DNA from: Pseudomonadales bacterium | GTDB taxonomy: Bacteria > Pseudomonadota > Gammaproteobacteria > Pseudomonadales > Pseudohongiellaceae | Assembly: GCA_022825945.1 (NCBI GenBank) | Contig: JAJDVS010000045.1 | Location: 1-44,993 of the forward strand | Direction: 5' to 3' | DNA: 44,993 bases | Shown here: piece by piece, positions 1 to 8,385 of the stretch | How positions within the stretch are numbered: position 1 is the stretch's first letter | How the letters are laid out: each line of letters opens with the position of its first letter | Translations under genes and position numbers: made by a program | Notes under the pieces: generated by a model | What the model saw: only the letters and a program-made list of their open reading frames with translations | The model's database searches: none | Told to the model about the DNA's origin: nothing

Positions 1-19
1 GGGGGGCGCCGCCGCATTT

Positions 20-862
20 TCACGCCGCGGCCTCCAGACCCGCCGTCTTCCCGCCCGCGGCATACGCCTCGGCCGGCGTCCGTCCCGCCAGCGCCAGATG
101 CGGACGCCGGTGGTTGTAGTGGTCCAGCCAGGACGCGATCACCCGCCGCGCGTGACGGCCGCCGGTCAGTTCCTCAAGATACACCGATTCGTACTTCAGC
201 GAACGCCACAGCCGCTCGATGAACCGGTTGTCTATCCATCGGCCCTTGCCGTCCATGCTGATCTTCACACCCCGGTCCAGCAGCGGCCGCAGATACGCCT
301 CGCAGGTGAACTGCGCGCCCTGGTCCGTGTTCGAGATCAGCGGCGCCCCGTAGCGCTCCAGCGCCTCTTCCAGGGCGCTCACGCAAAAACCCGCCTCCAG
401 CGTGTTGTCCAGCTCCCACGACAGCACGAAACGGCTCGCCCAGTCCATCACCGCAACCAGATACGAAAAACCGCCCCGCATCGGTATGTAGGTGATGTCC
501 GCGCAAATCACTTCGCCAGGCGCGATCCGCTCCAGGTCGTTCAGCAGGTACGGGTAGATCTTGTGGCCGGGACGCGCCCGCGACGCGCACGGACGCGGAT
601 ACACCGTGCGCCAGCACACCTCGGCCATCAGGGTTCGCGCCAAACCGCGGCCCACGTCGTGACCTTGCCGGCGCAAGTGCAGGCTCACGCGCCGCGTGCC
701 GTAGTACGGAAACGACATGTACAACTCGTCCACCAGCCGACGCAGCCGCAGCCGACGCGGGTCCGGCGGCCGCGACTCGTAATACAGCGACGAGCGGCTC
801 ACGCCAGCCAGGGCGCACTTGCGCGCAAGCGGCACGGTCCCGTCTTCCTTGATCAAACTCAC
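20..862 (-). CDS. IS3-family transposase OrfB (DDE integrase domain)
   Basis: Catalytic half of an IS3-family transposase. It carries an HTH_21-like segment near the start followed by an rve integrase core. The DDE triad is visible: Asp in ADITYIP, Asp in SNTDQGAQF and Glu in ERLWRSLKYE, followed by the usual YNHRRPHLAL motif. The frame is -1 relative to orfA and is open further upstream (to about 1033), as expected for production of an OrfAB fusion by -1 frameshifting. The start given here is a GTG that overlaps the orfA stop as GTGA, which would also allow coupled translation of OrfB alone. The stop codon at 20-22 is inside the window, so the protein end is complete. Confidence 0.85.
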   Translation of the reverse strand: MSLIKEDGTVPLARKCALAGVSRSSLYYESRPPDPRRLRLRRLVDELYMSFPYYGTRRVSLHLRRQGHDVGRGLARTLMAEVCWRTVYPRPCASRARPGHKIYPYLLNDLERIAPGEVICADITYIPMRGGFSYLVAVMDWASRFVLSWELDNTLEAGFCVSALEEALERYGAPLISNTDQGAQFTCEAYLRPLLDRGVKISMDGKGRWIDNRFIERLWRSLKYESVYLEELTGGRHARRVIASWLDHYNHRRPHLALAGRTPAEAYAAGGKTAGLEAAA

Positions 863-1155
863 TTGCTCAGCCCGTCCAAGCCGCGCGAACCCTTCAGAAA
901 AAAATCCCGCTCCACCGTCAACTCGCCGATCCGCGCGTACAGCCGCTCGATCAACCGTTCGGAATCGGACGCGCCGCCGCCTTTCCCCTGGCGAAAAACC
1001 TCCAGCAGCCCGTCGTGGGCCTCGGCTTTCCACTTGCTCACCTGGTTCGGATTGACGTTGTGACGCGCCGCGATCACACGAACCGCATCGTCGCCTCGCA
1101 TCGCCTCCAAAACCACTTTGCGCTTGAACTCCGCGCTGAATCTTCTCCTCTTCAT
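859..1155 (-). CDS. IS3-family transposase OrfA (helix-turn-helix)
   Basis: A 98-residue OrfA starting MKRRRFSAEFKRK, the classic start of the HTH_Tnp_1 (IS3/IS911 OrfA) family. A helix-turn-helix lies at about residues 20-45 (VIAARHNVNPNQVSKWK), and a leucine-zipper-like helix (LIERLYARIGELTVERDFF) follows. OrfA binds the terminal repeats and fuses to OrfB by frameshifting. The T7 run at codons for DFF lies near its end. ATG at 1155 sits about 45 bp inside the terminal end of the element. Confidence 0.85.
   Translation of the reverse strand: MKRRRFSAEFKRKVVLEAMRGDDAVRVIAARHNVNPNQVSKWKAEAHDGLLEVFRQGKGGGASDSERLIERLYARIGELTVERDFFLKGSRGLDGLSK
898..904 (-). other. Probable -1 programmed frameshift site (T7 slippery heptamer)
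   Basis: On the minus strand the run reads GA-TTTTTTT-CTGAAG. In the orfA frame it is GAT TTT TTT CTG, and after a -1 slip it becomes TTT TTT TCT GAA, continuing in the orfB frame. T TTT TTT fits the X XXY YYZ slippery pattern and lies 37 nt before the orfA stop codon. Frameshifting at such runs is well known for IS3-family elements; its use here is inferred. Confidence 0.65.
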
Positions 1156-1200
1156 TAGACAGCCTCCCAGTCCGCGAAAACTACCTTAACAGACTGTCCA

Positions 1201-1505
1201 AATTTGCCCGACCACCCATCTGTCCGTCATTCTGAAATTATATCAGTCCACCCCCCCCCCCAAGAGGAGAGTCCGATTGCTATTCATCCGCGGGGAAACG
1301 CAAAAATTGTCGGGGCCCCGGACGACAACCAATCAATCAAATTGGACACCCATCAAACCAGGTTAGATCATTCCGGCATCATTGGCCCAAAGATTTCACT
1401 CCGGGATTTGGCCCCATTGCCCCGGCCCCGGAACGCCCAGGCGCACCAAATCGCGGGCAGGGGCCATCCCGCCCATCCGAGCGTGAATTCCGGGTGTCTC
1501 CCTGC
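1201..1505. other. Intergenic, no gene recognised
   Basis: Gap between the IS3 element and the RAYT pseudogene. It contains an 11-base C run at 1251-1261 and one inverted copy of the GGTGTCC motif (GGACACC at 1344-1350) that is repeated on the other side of the transposase. No convincing coding region or RNA gene was seen. Confidence 0.5.
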
Positions 1506-2528
1506 CTACGCCGCCTTCTTCAAACGACGCCTCTCCCACGCCTCCACCCGCTCCAGTCCGTGGAACAGCACAATCGCCCGCTTCTGAATCTCCAGCGCCA
1601 GCACCCGCCATTGCGCCGCGTCCAGGCCCAACTCCCCCAGCGCCGACAACGCCGCCGGCGCAGCCGCCGCAATCACCCCCTTTTTGTCCGGCCGCGCCAT
1701 CCGCCCGGTCCAGTCCACCAGCTCCAGGTAATCCTTCAGCGCGAACGGCAATTCGGCTTCGGGCCCGCCCCCCACCGCCTCCGCCAACGCGGTCTTTCGC
1801 GGTTCTCCCCCGCCGCGGAACGGCATCAGCGCCGGCGCCGGTGAAACGGTATCCCCTGTCCCATTCCCCGCACAGCCCCGCTCCGCCGCTTACGCCCGCC
1901 GCCACAGCCGCGCCTGGACCGACGTGAAATCCGAATCCGCCAGCGTCCCGCACAATCCCGCCCGCACCGGGTTCAAGTCCACATAGGCCATGCACGACAA
2001 CAGCGCCGCCCCGTCCGCCAGCGCCCGGCTCTTGAAACGCCCTTCCCAAAACCGCCCCTTGCAGCCATCCTCCGCATTCGCCCGCCGGGCCAGGTGTTCG
2101 TTCAGGCAGCGCATGTACCAGCTCAGGTCGCACAACCGCTCCCGCCAGCGCGCCGCCAGCGAATCCACCTGTCCAGGCGCCGCCCCGTCCAATCCGCCCC
2201 GGAGATACGCCCGCGCCAGCGGATCGCCGGAAAACAGCCGCGTCCAGCGCCCGATGACCTCGTCCCGGTCCCAGGCCCGGCCCCGCTCGATATCCAGATA
2301 CAGCACCACATGGTAGTGGTTGCCCATCACCGCGTAGGCGGCGATGCGGATCGCGAAGACCTCCTCCAGCAGTTTCATCCGTTCCAGGAGCCAGGACTTG
2401 CGGTGGTCGAAGTTCCCGCCGGTGTAGTCGTCTTCGCTGCAGAGCCAGGCGCGGCGCACGCAGCGGGCGACGCAGTGGTGGTAGCGGGTGCGTTCTGGCT
2501 GGACGATTTGTGAACGGGGCTGGGTCAT
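1506..2528 (-). pseudogene. REP-associated tyrosine (Y1/HUH) transposase, interrupted by an in-frame stop
   Basis: The N-terminal part (1890-2528, 212 residues) is a Transposase_IS200-like/RAYT domain. It has the HUH motif as HYH in MGNHYHVVLYLD (residues 71-73), a candidate catalytic Tyr in SWYMRCLNE (about residue 138) and the family signature GRFWEGRFKSRAL. A TAA stop at 1890-1892 follows RRA. The same reading frame then continues without another stop to 1506 and encodes the C-terminal part typical of this family (LPFALKDYLELVDWTGR, then a short helical tail). One substitution (for example CAA or GAA to TAA) would explain the break, giving an original protein of about 340 residues. The start ATG at 2528 has GGAAG five bases upstream. 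Expression as two pieces or stop readthrough cannot be excluded. Confidence 0.8.
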
Positions 2529-2963
2529 GGAGCTTCCGCCGACCGTGGGTTGCGATGGGGAAGGTATAGGCGGGAACGGTCCCGAACGCCAAGTTTTTGG
2601 GGAAATTAACTGGGAGGGGCTGGAAATCGGTGCCGGAACAAGGACTGGGCCGGATACAAACCTTGACAGACTCGATTGGTGTCCTGTTTTTCCTCCTGTT
2701 TTGTCGCGGTCGAAACCTCGATGGGTGTCCTGTTTTGGATGGGTGTCCCATTCGACAGGTGTCCCATTCGACAATTCGACAGCTTCGTGCGCGGGCCGAA
2801 CTCTGCCGAGCTTTGCTTTGAGGTTGGTAAGCGACCGAGCGCGGGATGATGGAAGAGTTTTTTCCAAAAGAGGTGGATTTCTGCTCAAATTCTGGGAAAA
2901 TGCGCCGAAGTTATAGCAACTGGCGCGAATCGGCGTCGAAGTTGACTGATCCGGAATAACCAC
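2529..2963. repeat. Intergenic region with GGTGTCC/ATTCGACA short repeats
   Basis: Gap upstream of both the RAYT gene (minus) and aroQ (plus). GGTGTCC occurs at 2678, 2724, 2742 and 2758, twice as part of GATGGGTGTCC. ATTCGACA recurs at about 2750, 2766 and 2774. An inverted GGACACC lies beyond the other end of the transposase at 1344. These may be short repeats linked to the transposase. The promoter of aroQ must also lie here, but no clear -35/-10 pair was found. Confidence 0.45.
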
Positions 2964-3404
2964 ATGGCGCAGATTCTGGCCCTGCACGGGCCCAGCCTCA
3001 ATTTGCTTGGGCATCGCGAACCCCATATCTACGGCTCCGAAACCCTGGACGACATCAATCGCCGCCTGCGCGATCAGTGCGCAGCCGCGGGACATGAGTT
3101 CGACGCCCTGCAAAGCAACTCCGAGGCCGAACTCATTGACCGCATCCAGTTGGCGCGGATCGACGGCACCGCCTTCATGCTCGTCAATTTCGGCGGCTTC
3201 ACCCATACCAGCATCGCAATCCGCGACGCCATTCTCGCTGCCGGCGTGCCTTTCATCGAAGTACATCTGTCGAATCTCTTCCGCCGCGAAGCGTACCGCC
3301 ACAAGTCATATTTTTCCGACATCGCCGTCGGCTGCGTGATCGGTCTCGGCGCCCAGGGCTATGAACTCGCCTTGCAGGCCGCCTGCCGCAAACTCGCCAA
3401 TTGA
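2964..3404 (+). CDS. aroQ: Type II 3-dehydroquinate dehydratase
   Basis: Converts 3-dehydroquinate to 3-dehydroshikimate in the shikimate pathway as a cytosolic dodecamer. The 146-residue length is normal. Family landmarks are present: REPHIYG with the catalytic Tyr at residue 23, N75 and H81 in NFGGFTHTS, H101 in EVHLSN, and R112 in REAYRH. The usual GPNLNLLG motif reads GPSLNLLG, so the conserved Asn (N12 in the Mycobacterium tuberculosis enzyme) is Ser11 here. It is followed 18 bp later by accB, the order common in gammaproteobacteria. The ribosome binding site is weak. Confidence 0.93.
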   Translation: MAQILALHGPSLNLLGHREPHIYGSETLDDINRRLRDQCAAAGHEFDALQSNSEAELIDRIQLARIDGTAFMLVNFGGFTHTSIAIRDAILAAGVPFIEVHLSNLFRREAYRHKSYFSDIAVGCVIGLGAQGYELALQAACRKLAN

Positions 3405-3422
3405 TCGCAACACGAGGAAATC

Positions 3423-3875
3423 ATGGATATTCGCAAGGTCAAGAAGCTGATTGAACTGCTGGAAACTTCCGATATCGCGGAAATCGAGATCAAAGAGGGC
3501 GAGGAAGCGGTTCGCATCAGCCGCGCATCCCGCATCGCGCCGGTGGCCGCGGTCGCCGCCCCGGCCGCGGCTCCCGCGCAGACTCCCGCTCCCGGCTCGG
3601 CGCCCGAGCCAGCCGAGCCGGCAACCGCCGCGGTGGAAAGCGGCAATGTGGTGCCTTCACCCATGGTGGGCACTTTCTACCGGGCGCCGGCGCCGGATTC
3701 GCCGCCCTATGTGGAAATCGGGCAACAGGTCAAGGAAGGCGATGTGATTGGCATTGTCGAGGCGATGAAGATGATGAACCAGATTGAATCCGAATTCAGC
3801 GGCACGGTGGAGGCAATCTTGGTGGAAGACGGCAAGCCGGTGGAATTCGGCCAGCCCCTGGTTCGCATCGCATAG
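3423..3875 (+). CDS. accB: Biotin carboxyl carrier protein of acetyl-CoA carboxylase
   Basis: Carries biotin between the carboxylase and transferase halves of acetyl-CoA carboxylase, the first step of fatty acid synthesis. The 150 residues comprise an N-terminal helical region (1-38), an Ala/Pro linker (about 40-75) and a C-terminal biotinyl domain. The biotinylated Lys116 lies in the canonical EAMKMMN motif. GAGGAAATC before ATG is a good ribosome binding site. It is ten bases upstream of accC and probably co-transcribed with it. Confidence 0.96.
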   Translation: MDIRKVKKLIELLETSDIAEIEIKEGEEAVRISRASRIAPVAAVAAPAAAPAQTPAPGSAPEPAEPATAAVESGNVVPSPMVGTFYRAPAPDSPPYVEIGQQVKEGDVIGIVEAMKMMNQIESEFSGTVEAILVEDGKPVEFGQPLVRIA

Positions 3876-3885
3876 GGGCCGCGCC

Positions 3886-5220
3886 GTGCTGAAAAAAGTA
3901 CTCATTGCCAATCGCGGCGAGATCGCCCTGCGCGTATTGCGCGCCTGCAAGGAACTCGGCATTCGCACCGTGGCGGTGCATTCCACCGCCGACACTGAGT
4001 TGATGCACGTGCGCCTTTCCGACGAATGTGTCTGCATCGGTCCGCCGAGCCCCGGCCAAAGCTATCTCAATATCCCGGCCATCATCAGCGCCATGGAAGT
4101 CAGCGAAGCCGACTCGGTGCATCCGGGATACGGATTCCTTTCGGAAAACGCCGATTTCGCCGAACAGGTGGAAAACAGCGGATTCTCCTTCATCGGCCCC
4201 AGGGCCGAAACCATCCGCATGATGGGGGACAAGGTTTCCGCCATCCAGGCCATGATCGAGGCCGGCATCCCCACCGTGCCCGGCTCCAACGGCCCGCTCG
4301 ACGACGATCAGCAGCGCAGCCTGCGGCTCGCCCGGGAAATCGGCTATCCGGTGCTGATCAAGGCGGCGGCGGGAGGTGGCGGGCGCGGCATGCGCGTGGT
4401 CAATCACGAGAACAATCTGCTGCAGTCGATTTATCTCACCCGCACCGAGGCCAAGTCCTTTTTCAGCAATGACGCGGTGTATCTCGAAAAGTATCTCGAA
4501 AATCCTCGCCATGTGGAGATTCAGGTCATCGGCGATGGCGAAGGCAATGCGCTTTACCTTGGCGACCGGGACTGCTCGCTCCAGCGCCGCCACCAGAAAG
4601 TGATCGAGGAAGCCCCGGCGCCGGACATTCCCGCGGAAGTTCGCAAGGAAGTGGCCGAGGCCTGCATCAACGCCTGCCGGCGGCTGCGCTACCGAGGCGC
4701 GGGCACGCTGGAATTTCTCTACCAGGACGAGCGCTTCTACTTCATCGAAATGAACACCCGGGTGCAGGTGGAACATCCGGTTACTGAAATGGTGACCGGA
4801 TTCGATATCGTCAAGGAGCAGTTGCGCATCGCCGGCGGCGAACCCCTATCCGCATCCCAGGACGAAATCGCCATCAATGGGCATTCGGTGGAATGCCGCA
4901 TCAATGCCGAAGACCCTGAAAACTTCCTGCCAAGCCCCGGCAGGGTCACGCTGTTCCACTGCCCCGGCGGACCGGGGGTCAGGGTCGATTCGCATCTGTA
5001 CAGCGGCTATACCGTCCCGCCCCATTACGATTCGCTGGTGGCCAAGGTGGTCACCCACGCGCCGGACCGCGAACAGGCGCTTACCCGCATGCGGATCGCG
5101 CTCGAAGAACTGCTGATAGAGGGTATCAAGAGCAATGCCCCCATGATGCGCAATCTGGTGACCGATCCCCGGATCCGCAGGGGCGACTACAATATCCATT
5201 ATCTGGAAAAGATGCTGTGA
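3886..5220 (+). CDS. accC: Biotin carboxylase subunit of acetyl-CoA carboxylase
   Basis: ATP-dependent carboxylation of biotin on AccB. The 444-residue protein begins [17 protein letters not shown], a family-typical start on a GTG codon 10 bp after the accB stop. ATP-grasp features include the glycine-rich [12 protein letters not shown] loop, the [14 protein letters not shown] segment and [16 protein letters not shown]. The biotin carboxylase C-terminal domain follows ([14 protein letters not shown]). The reading frame is open further upstream inside accB, but that part is out of frame with accB and has no family similarity. Confidence 0.96.
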   Translation: MLKKVLIANRGEIALRVLRACKELGIRTVAVHSTADTELMHVRLSDECVCIGPPSPGQSYLNIPAIISAMEVSEADSVHPGYGFLSENADFAEQVENSGFSFIGPRAETIRMMGDKVSAIQAMIEAGIPTVPGSNGPLDDDQQRSLRLAREIGYPVLIKAAAGGGGRGMRVVNHENNLLQSIYLTRTEAKSFFSNDAVYLEKYLENPRHVEIQVIGDGEGNALYLGDRDCSLQRRHQKVIEEAPAPDIPAEVRKEVAEACINACRRLRYRGAGTLEFLYQDERFYFIEMNTRVQVEHPVTEMVTGFDIVKEQLRIAGGEPLSASQDEIAINGHSVECRINAEDPENFLPSPGRVTLFHCPGGPGVRVDSHLYSGYTVPPHYDSLVAKVVTHAPDREQALTRMRIALEELLIEGIKSNAPMMRNLVTDPRIRRGDYNIHYLEKML

Positions 5221-5272
5221 GAGCCGGAAATCAGGCTGCGAACCGACTCCGGCTCCCGGCCCGCGGACTGCA

Positions 5273-6181
5273 ATGAGCCTCAACGTCACCCGCTGTCCGA
5301 ACTGCGGCTCCACTTTCAATTTCAGCCCGCGGCAGCTCGAATCCTCTGGCGGGCGGGCGCGCTGCGGCGCCTGCCTGCACATCTTTCATCCCGCCGAACA
5401 TCTGGCGAACCCGAGCCGCGAAGAGGAGCCGGCGGATTCGGTTTTCATTGGCCGCGCGCCTGAGGAATACGCAACGGCGGACTTGCTTTCCGAAGCCGCC
5501 ACGGTAACGGCAACCGAACCCACGCGGGCGGCGGAACCCCAGGAACAAATTGTGATCGACACACCGCCGGACCCGCCAGTTTCAGGGCCGGCAGCCGGGA
5601 CGGAATTCCGCGAAAAATTTGAAGTCCTGCCGCAACAGGAGCGAACGGCTCCGAGACAATTCAAGCCAGCCATCAAGAGCCCGCCAGCGAAACGCTTTTC
5701 CTGGGGCACCTTCGCCGCACAGGCCGCCCTGGCCCTGTCGCTGCTTGTGTTGCTGACGGCGCAATACCTCTGGCGCAATCTGCCGGCCTTGAGTCAGGTG
5801 GACTGGCTGCGGCCGGGCTATGCGCTGGTCTGCGCCAGGGCTGGCTGCGAATTGCCGCCCTTTTCCGCCATCGACCGCATCGAAAGCAGCAGCGCCGATC
5901 TGCTCGCCCACCCCAACCACCCCGACGCCTGGTTGCTCACGGTGCAGATTCTCAATACAGCGCAGTTTCCCCAGGCCTTTCCGGTGCTCATCCTGCGCTT
6001 TACCTCTGCCGATGGCGGCGCCATGGCCCTGCGCGAATTCGCCCCCGCCGAGTATCTGGGCCCGGAAATGCCGGCCGACTCCCTGCTGCTCCCGGATTCG
6101 CCGGTGGAAATTGCGCTCGGCGTCGTCAATCCGGGGCCGAGAACAGCCAACTTTGAAGTGGGTTTCCGCAGCTTCGAGTAA
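5273..6181 (+). CDS. Zinc-ribbon and membrane-anchored DUF3426 family protein
   Basis: A 302-residue protein. The N-terminal MJ0042-type zinc ribbon has paired cysteines C8/C11 (CPNC) and C31/C34 (CGAC). A low-complexity acidic/proline region spans about residues 45-140, a single transmembrane helix lies at about 146-167, and a C-terminal DUF3426 domain of about 130 residues follows. This family sits in the accC-prmA-DUF3426-dusB-fis neighbourhood of many gammaproteobacteria, which supports the call. Here prmA and dusB are missing from their usual places. The function of the family is not established; topology suggests a cytoplasmic metal-binding head and a periplasmic tail. Confidence 0.85.
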   Translation: MSLNVTRCPNCGSTFNFSPRQLESSGGRARCGACLHIFHPAEHLANPSREEEPADSVFIGRAPEEYATADLLSEAATVTATEPTRAAEPQEQIVIDTPPDPPVSGPAAGTEFREKFEVLPQQERTAPRQFKPAIKSPPAKRFSWGTFAAQAALALSLLVLLTAQYLWRNLPALSQVDWLRPGYALVCARAGCELPPFSAIDRIESSSADLLAHPNHPDAWLLTVQILNTAQFPQAFPVLILRFTSADGGAMALREFAPAEYLGPEMPADSLLLPDSPVEIALGVVNPGPRTANFEVGFRSFE

Positions 6182-6209
6182 GGGCGAATTCAAGCAGTGG
6201 CCTCCCGCC

Positions 6210-6238
6210 GAGATGCTGCGACCACGCGCAGAATGACG
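6210..6238 (+). repeat. REP-like repeat, half copy
   Basis: GAGATGCTGCGACCACGCG followed by CAGAATGACG is a slightly diverged right arm of the REP/BIME-like family also found at about 9724, 15287, 31732 and 39393. It lies in the gap between the DUF3426 gene and fis. The rest of this gap shows nothing clear except a weak promoter-like AT-rich stretch before fis. Confidence 0.6.
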
Positions 6239-6395
6239 TGAAACGGATAACGAAGCGCCCGGACCGGAAGCAGGAATTACTGAAATTCCCCTTCCCCCAT
6301 GCGGGCCGCGGGGCTATCATCTGAACCCGAGACAGCCTCTGATCATTCCCGCATATCCCACAAGAAAAGCAAGCGGGCAAATTGACAGGATCAAT

Positions 6396-6683
6396 ATGAA
6401 ACTTGTCGGCGTCGCCTCGGCGCCCCGGGGTTCGGCTTCCGCGACGAATGGGTCCGGAGGCGCCCTGCGGGAAGAGGTGCACAATTCGGTTGACCACTAC
6501 TTCGAGAACATGGAGCAGGAATCCGTGACCGACCTGCACCGGCTGGTCATGACGGAAGTCGAGTCCACCCTGCTGAGCAATGTCATGCGCCGCACGGGCA
6601 ACAACCAGAGCAAGGCTGCGCTGATGCTCGGCCTCAACCGTGGTACGCTACGCGCCCGCCTCAAACAATACGGCCTGATCTGA
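6396..6683 (+). CDS. fis: Fis-family nucleoid-associated DNA-binding protein
   Basis: A 95-residue protein with the Fis C-terminal helix-turn-helix ([20 protein letters not shown], residues about 69-88), preceded by the dimerisation helices ([21 protein letters not shown]). Fis bends DNA and regulates rRNA and growth-phase genes. AGGA lies 6-7 bases before the ATG. It is followed five bases later by purH, an arrangement shared by many gammaproteobacteria. The first 25 residues are Gly/Ser/Ala-rich and poorly conserved. Confidence 0.93.
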   Translation: MKLVGVASAPRGSASATNGSGGALREEVHNSVDHYFENMEQESVTDLHRLVMTEVESTLLSNVMRRTGNNQSKAALMLGLNRGTLRARLKQYGLI

Positions 6684-6688
6684 AGCGC

Positions 6689-8272
6689 ATGAGCCAGGAA
6701 AATTCCGCCCCTGTGCGCAGGGCGCTGATTACCGTTTCCGACAAGACCGGCCTGACCGACTTCGCCGCCTCGCTCGCGGAGCTTGGCGTGGAAATACTCT
6801 CCACCGGCGGCACCTGGCGCATGCTGCGGGAAGCGGGCATTGCGGCCATCGAGATTTCCTCCCACACCGGCTTTCCCGAGATGATGGACGGTCGCGTCAA
6901 GACCCTGCACCCGAAAATTCACGGCGGCATTCTCGCCCGCCGTGATGTGGATAGGGCCGTCATGGAAGAACACGACATTCCTCCCATCGATCTCGTGGTG
7001 GCCAATCTCTATCCCTTTGAGCAGGCCGTAAGTCGTCCGGACTGCGAACTTGCCGAAGCCATCGAGAATATCGACATCGGCGGCCCGACCCTGCTGCGGG
7101 CGGCGGCAAAGAACTACCGCTTTGTCGGCGTGGTGGTGAATCCGGCGGATTATGGCCGGGTGGCAGACGCCCTCAAGGCCGGCGCCGGTTCGCTGGATGA
7201 AAAGACCCGCTTCGAACTCGCCCTTGGCGCCTTTGAACACACCGCCCGCTACGACGGCATGATTGCCGGCTATCTCGGTTCCCGGCTCGGCGACGAAAGC
7301 GGGCCGGCGAAGTTTCCCCGGACCTTCAACCGCCAGTTCCACAAGCAGCAGGAGTTGCGCTACGGCGAGAATCCGCATCAGGCGGCCGCTTTCTACCGGG
7401 ACCGCGACCCGGCCCCGGGCAGCATTGCCGGCGCCGGGAAATTGCAGGGCAAGACCCTGTCCTTCAACAACATCATGGACGCCGACACCGCCCTGGAATG
7501 CGTCAAGTCCTTCAGCGGCTGCGCCTGTGTCATCGTCAAGCACGCCAATCCCTGCGGAGTCGCACTCGGCGAGACGCCGCTGGCGGCCTACCGGGCGGCT
7601 TTCGAAACCGATCCCACCTCGGCTTTCGGCGGCATCATCGCCTTCAACCGCGAACTCGACGAGGCTACCGCCGCCTGCATTCTCGGGCGGCAGTTCAGCG
7701 AAGTGATCATCGCCCCCTCGGTTTCGGAGCAGGCCCTGGCCATTACCGGCACCAAGCCGAATATCCGCGTACTCGCCTGCGGCGAGTGGCCTCCGCAGCG
7801 GCCAGCGGGGCTTGACCTCAAACGGGTTAACGGCGGCCTGCTGGTGCAGGATATGGATCAACACGAAAGCAGCGGGGCGGAACTTCGGGTGGTGAGCCGG
7901 CGGCAGCCCGGCGACGATGAAATGCGCGACCTGCAATTCGCCTGGACCGTGGCCCGGTACGTCAAGTCCAATGCCATTGTCTACTGCCGCGGACTCAAGA
8001 CCATCGGCGTGGGCGCGGGCCAGATGAGCCGGGTGTACAGCACCCGCATTGCCGGCATCAAGGCCGCGGACGAGAATCTGCAAGTGGCCGGTTCGGTCAT
8101 GGCCTCGGATGCCTTCTTCCCATTCCGCGACGGCATCGACGCTGCCGCGGCGGCGGGCATCACCGCGGTAATCCAGCCCGGCGGCTCGATGCGCGACGAG
8201 GAAGTCATCGCCGCCGCGAACGAACACGGCATGGCCATGGTTTTTACGGGTGTACGCCACTTTCGGCACTGA
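6689..8272 (+). CDS. purH: Bifunctional AICAR transformylase/IMP cyclohydrolase
   Basis: Catalyses the last two steps of de novo IMP synthesis. The 527-residue length is standard. The N-terminal MGS-like IMP cyclohydrolase domain (about 1-200) has [15 protein letters not shown]. The AICAR transformylase domain carries NPHQAAAFY, the KHANPCGVA active-site motif and [17 protein letters not shown]. It begins five bases after fis and is followed by purD, so the two enzymes are probably co-expressed. The last codons take part in a 56-bp-period repeat that continues into the intergenic gap. Confidence 0.97.
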   Translation: MSQENSAPVRRALITVSDKTGLTDFAASLAELGVEILSTGGTWRMLREAGIAAIEISSHTGFPEMMDGRVKTLHPKIHGGILARRDVDRAVMEEHDIPPIDLVVANLYPFEQAVSRPDCELAEAIENIDIGGPTLLRAAAKNYRFVGVVVNPADYGRVADALKAGAGSLDEKTRFELALGAFEHTARYDGMIAGYLGSRLGDESGPAKFPRTFNRQFHKQQELRYGENPHQAAAFYRDRDPAPGSIAGAGKLQGKTLSFNNIMDADTALECVKSFSGCACVIVKHANPCGVALGETPLAAYRAAFETDPTSAFGGIIAFNRELDEATAACILGRQFSEVIIAPSVSEQALAITGTKPNIRVLACGEWPPQRPAGLDLKRVNGGLLVQDMDQHESSGAELRVVSRRQPGDDEMRDLQFAWTVARYVKSNAIVYCRGLKTIGVGAGQMSRVYSTRIAGIKAADENLQVAGSVMASDAFFPFRDGIDAAAAAGITAVIQPGGSMRDEEVIAAANEHGMAMVFTGVRHFRH

Positions 8273-8384
8273 AGTGGATGTTCAGTCCCCTGGCGATTCA
8301 GGGTACGCACAGGCATTTCCGGCACTGAGGTTGGTATTCAGCACCATTATGATTACTGGCGCGATTGGACACTTCAGGCACTGA
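8264..8384 (+). repeat. Degenerate 56-bp-period repeat at the purH end
   Basis: The string GGCACTGA, which contains the purH stop codon, recurs at exactly 56-bp spacing (motif starts 8264, 8320, 8376). The first two copies share a longer match of about 21 bp ending TTCAG, and a TTTC/CTTC lead-in precedes each copy. The third copy ends two bases before the purD ATG. The gap otherwise contains nothing recognisable. Confidence 0.55.
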
Positions 8385-8385
8385 C

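Larger units (their letters stand above)
1..1200 (-). mobile_element. IS3-family insertion sequence, truncated by left window edge
   Basis: Insertion sequence read on the minus strand. It contains an IS3-type orfA/orfB pair in overlapping frames. Its left terminal end on the minus strand begins TGGACAGTCTGTTAAGG, ending at position 1200 on the plus strand; IS3 elements typically start with TG. The opposite terminal repeat should lie beyond position 1, so the copy is cut by the window edge, and target-site duplication cannot be checked. Both reading frames appear intact, so the element may be active. Confidence 0.85.

Noticed and set aside
1251..1261. Run of 11 C bases
   Set aside because: Probably slippage-prone or an assembly artefact; no function can be argued.
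2820..2930. Minus-strand frame upstream of aroQ (SRARSLTNLKAKLGRVRPAH)
   Set aside because: Looks protein-like in part but has no start, no recognised family and joins the transposase leader; may be conserved non-coding sequence.
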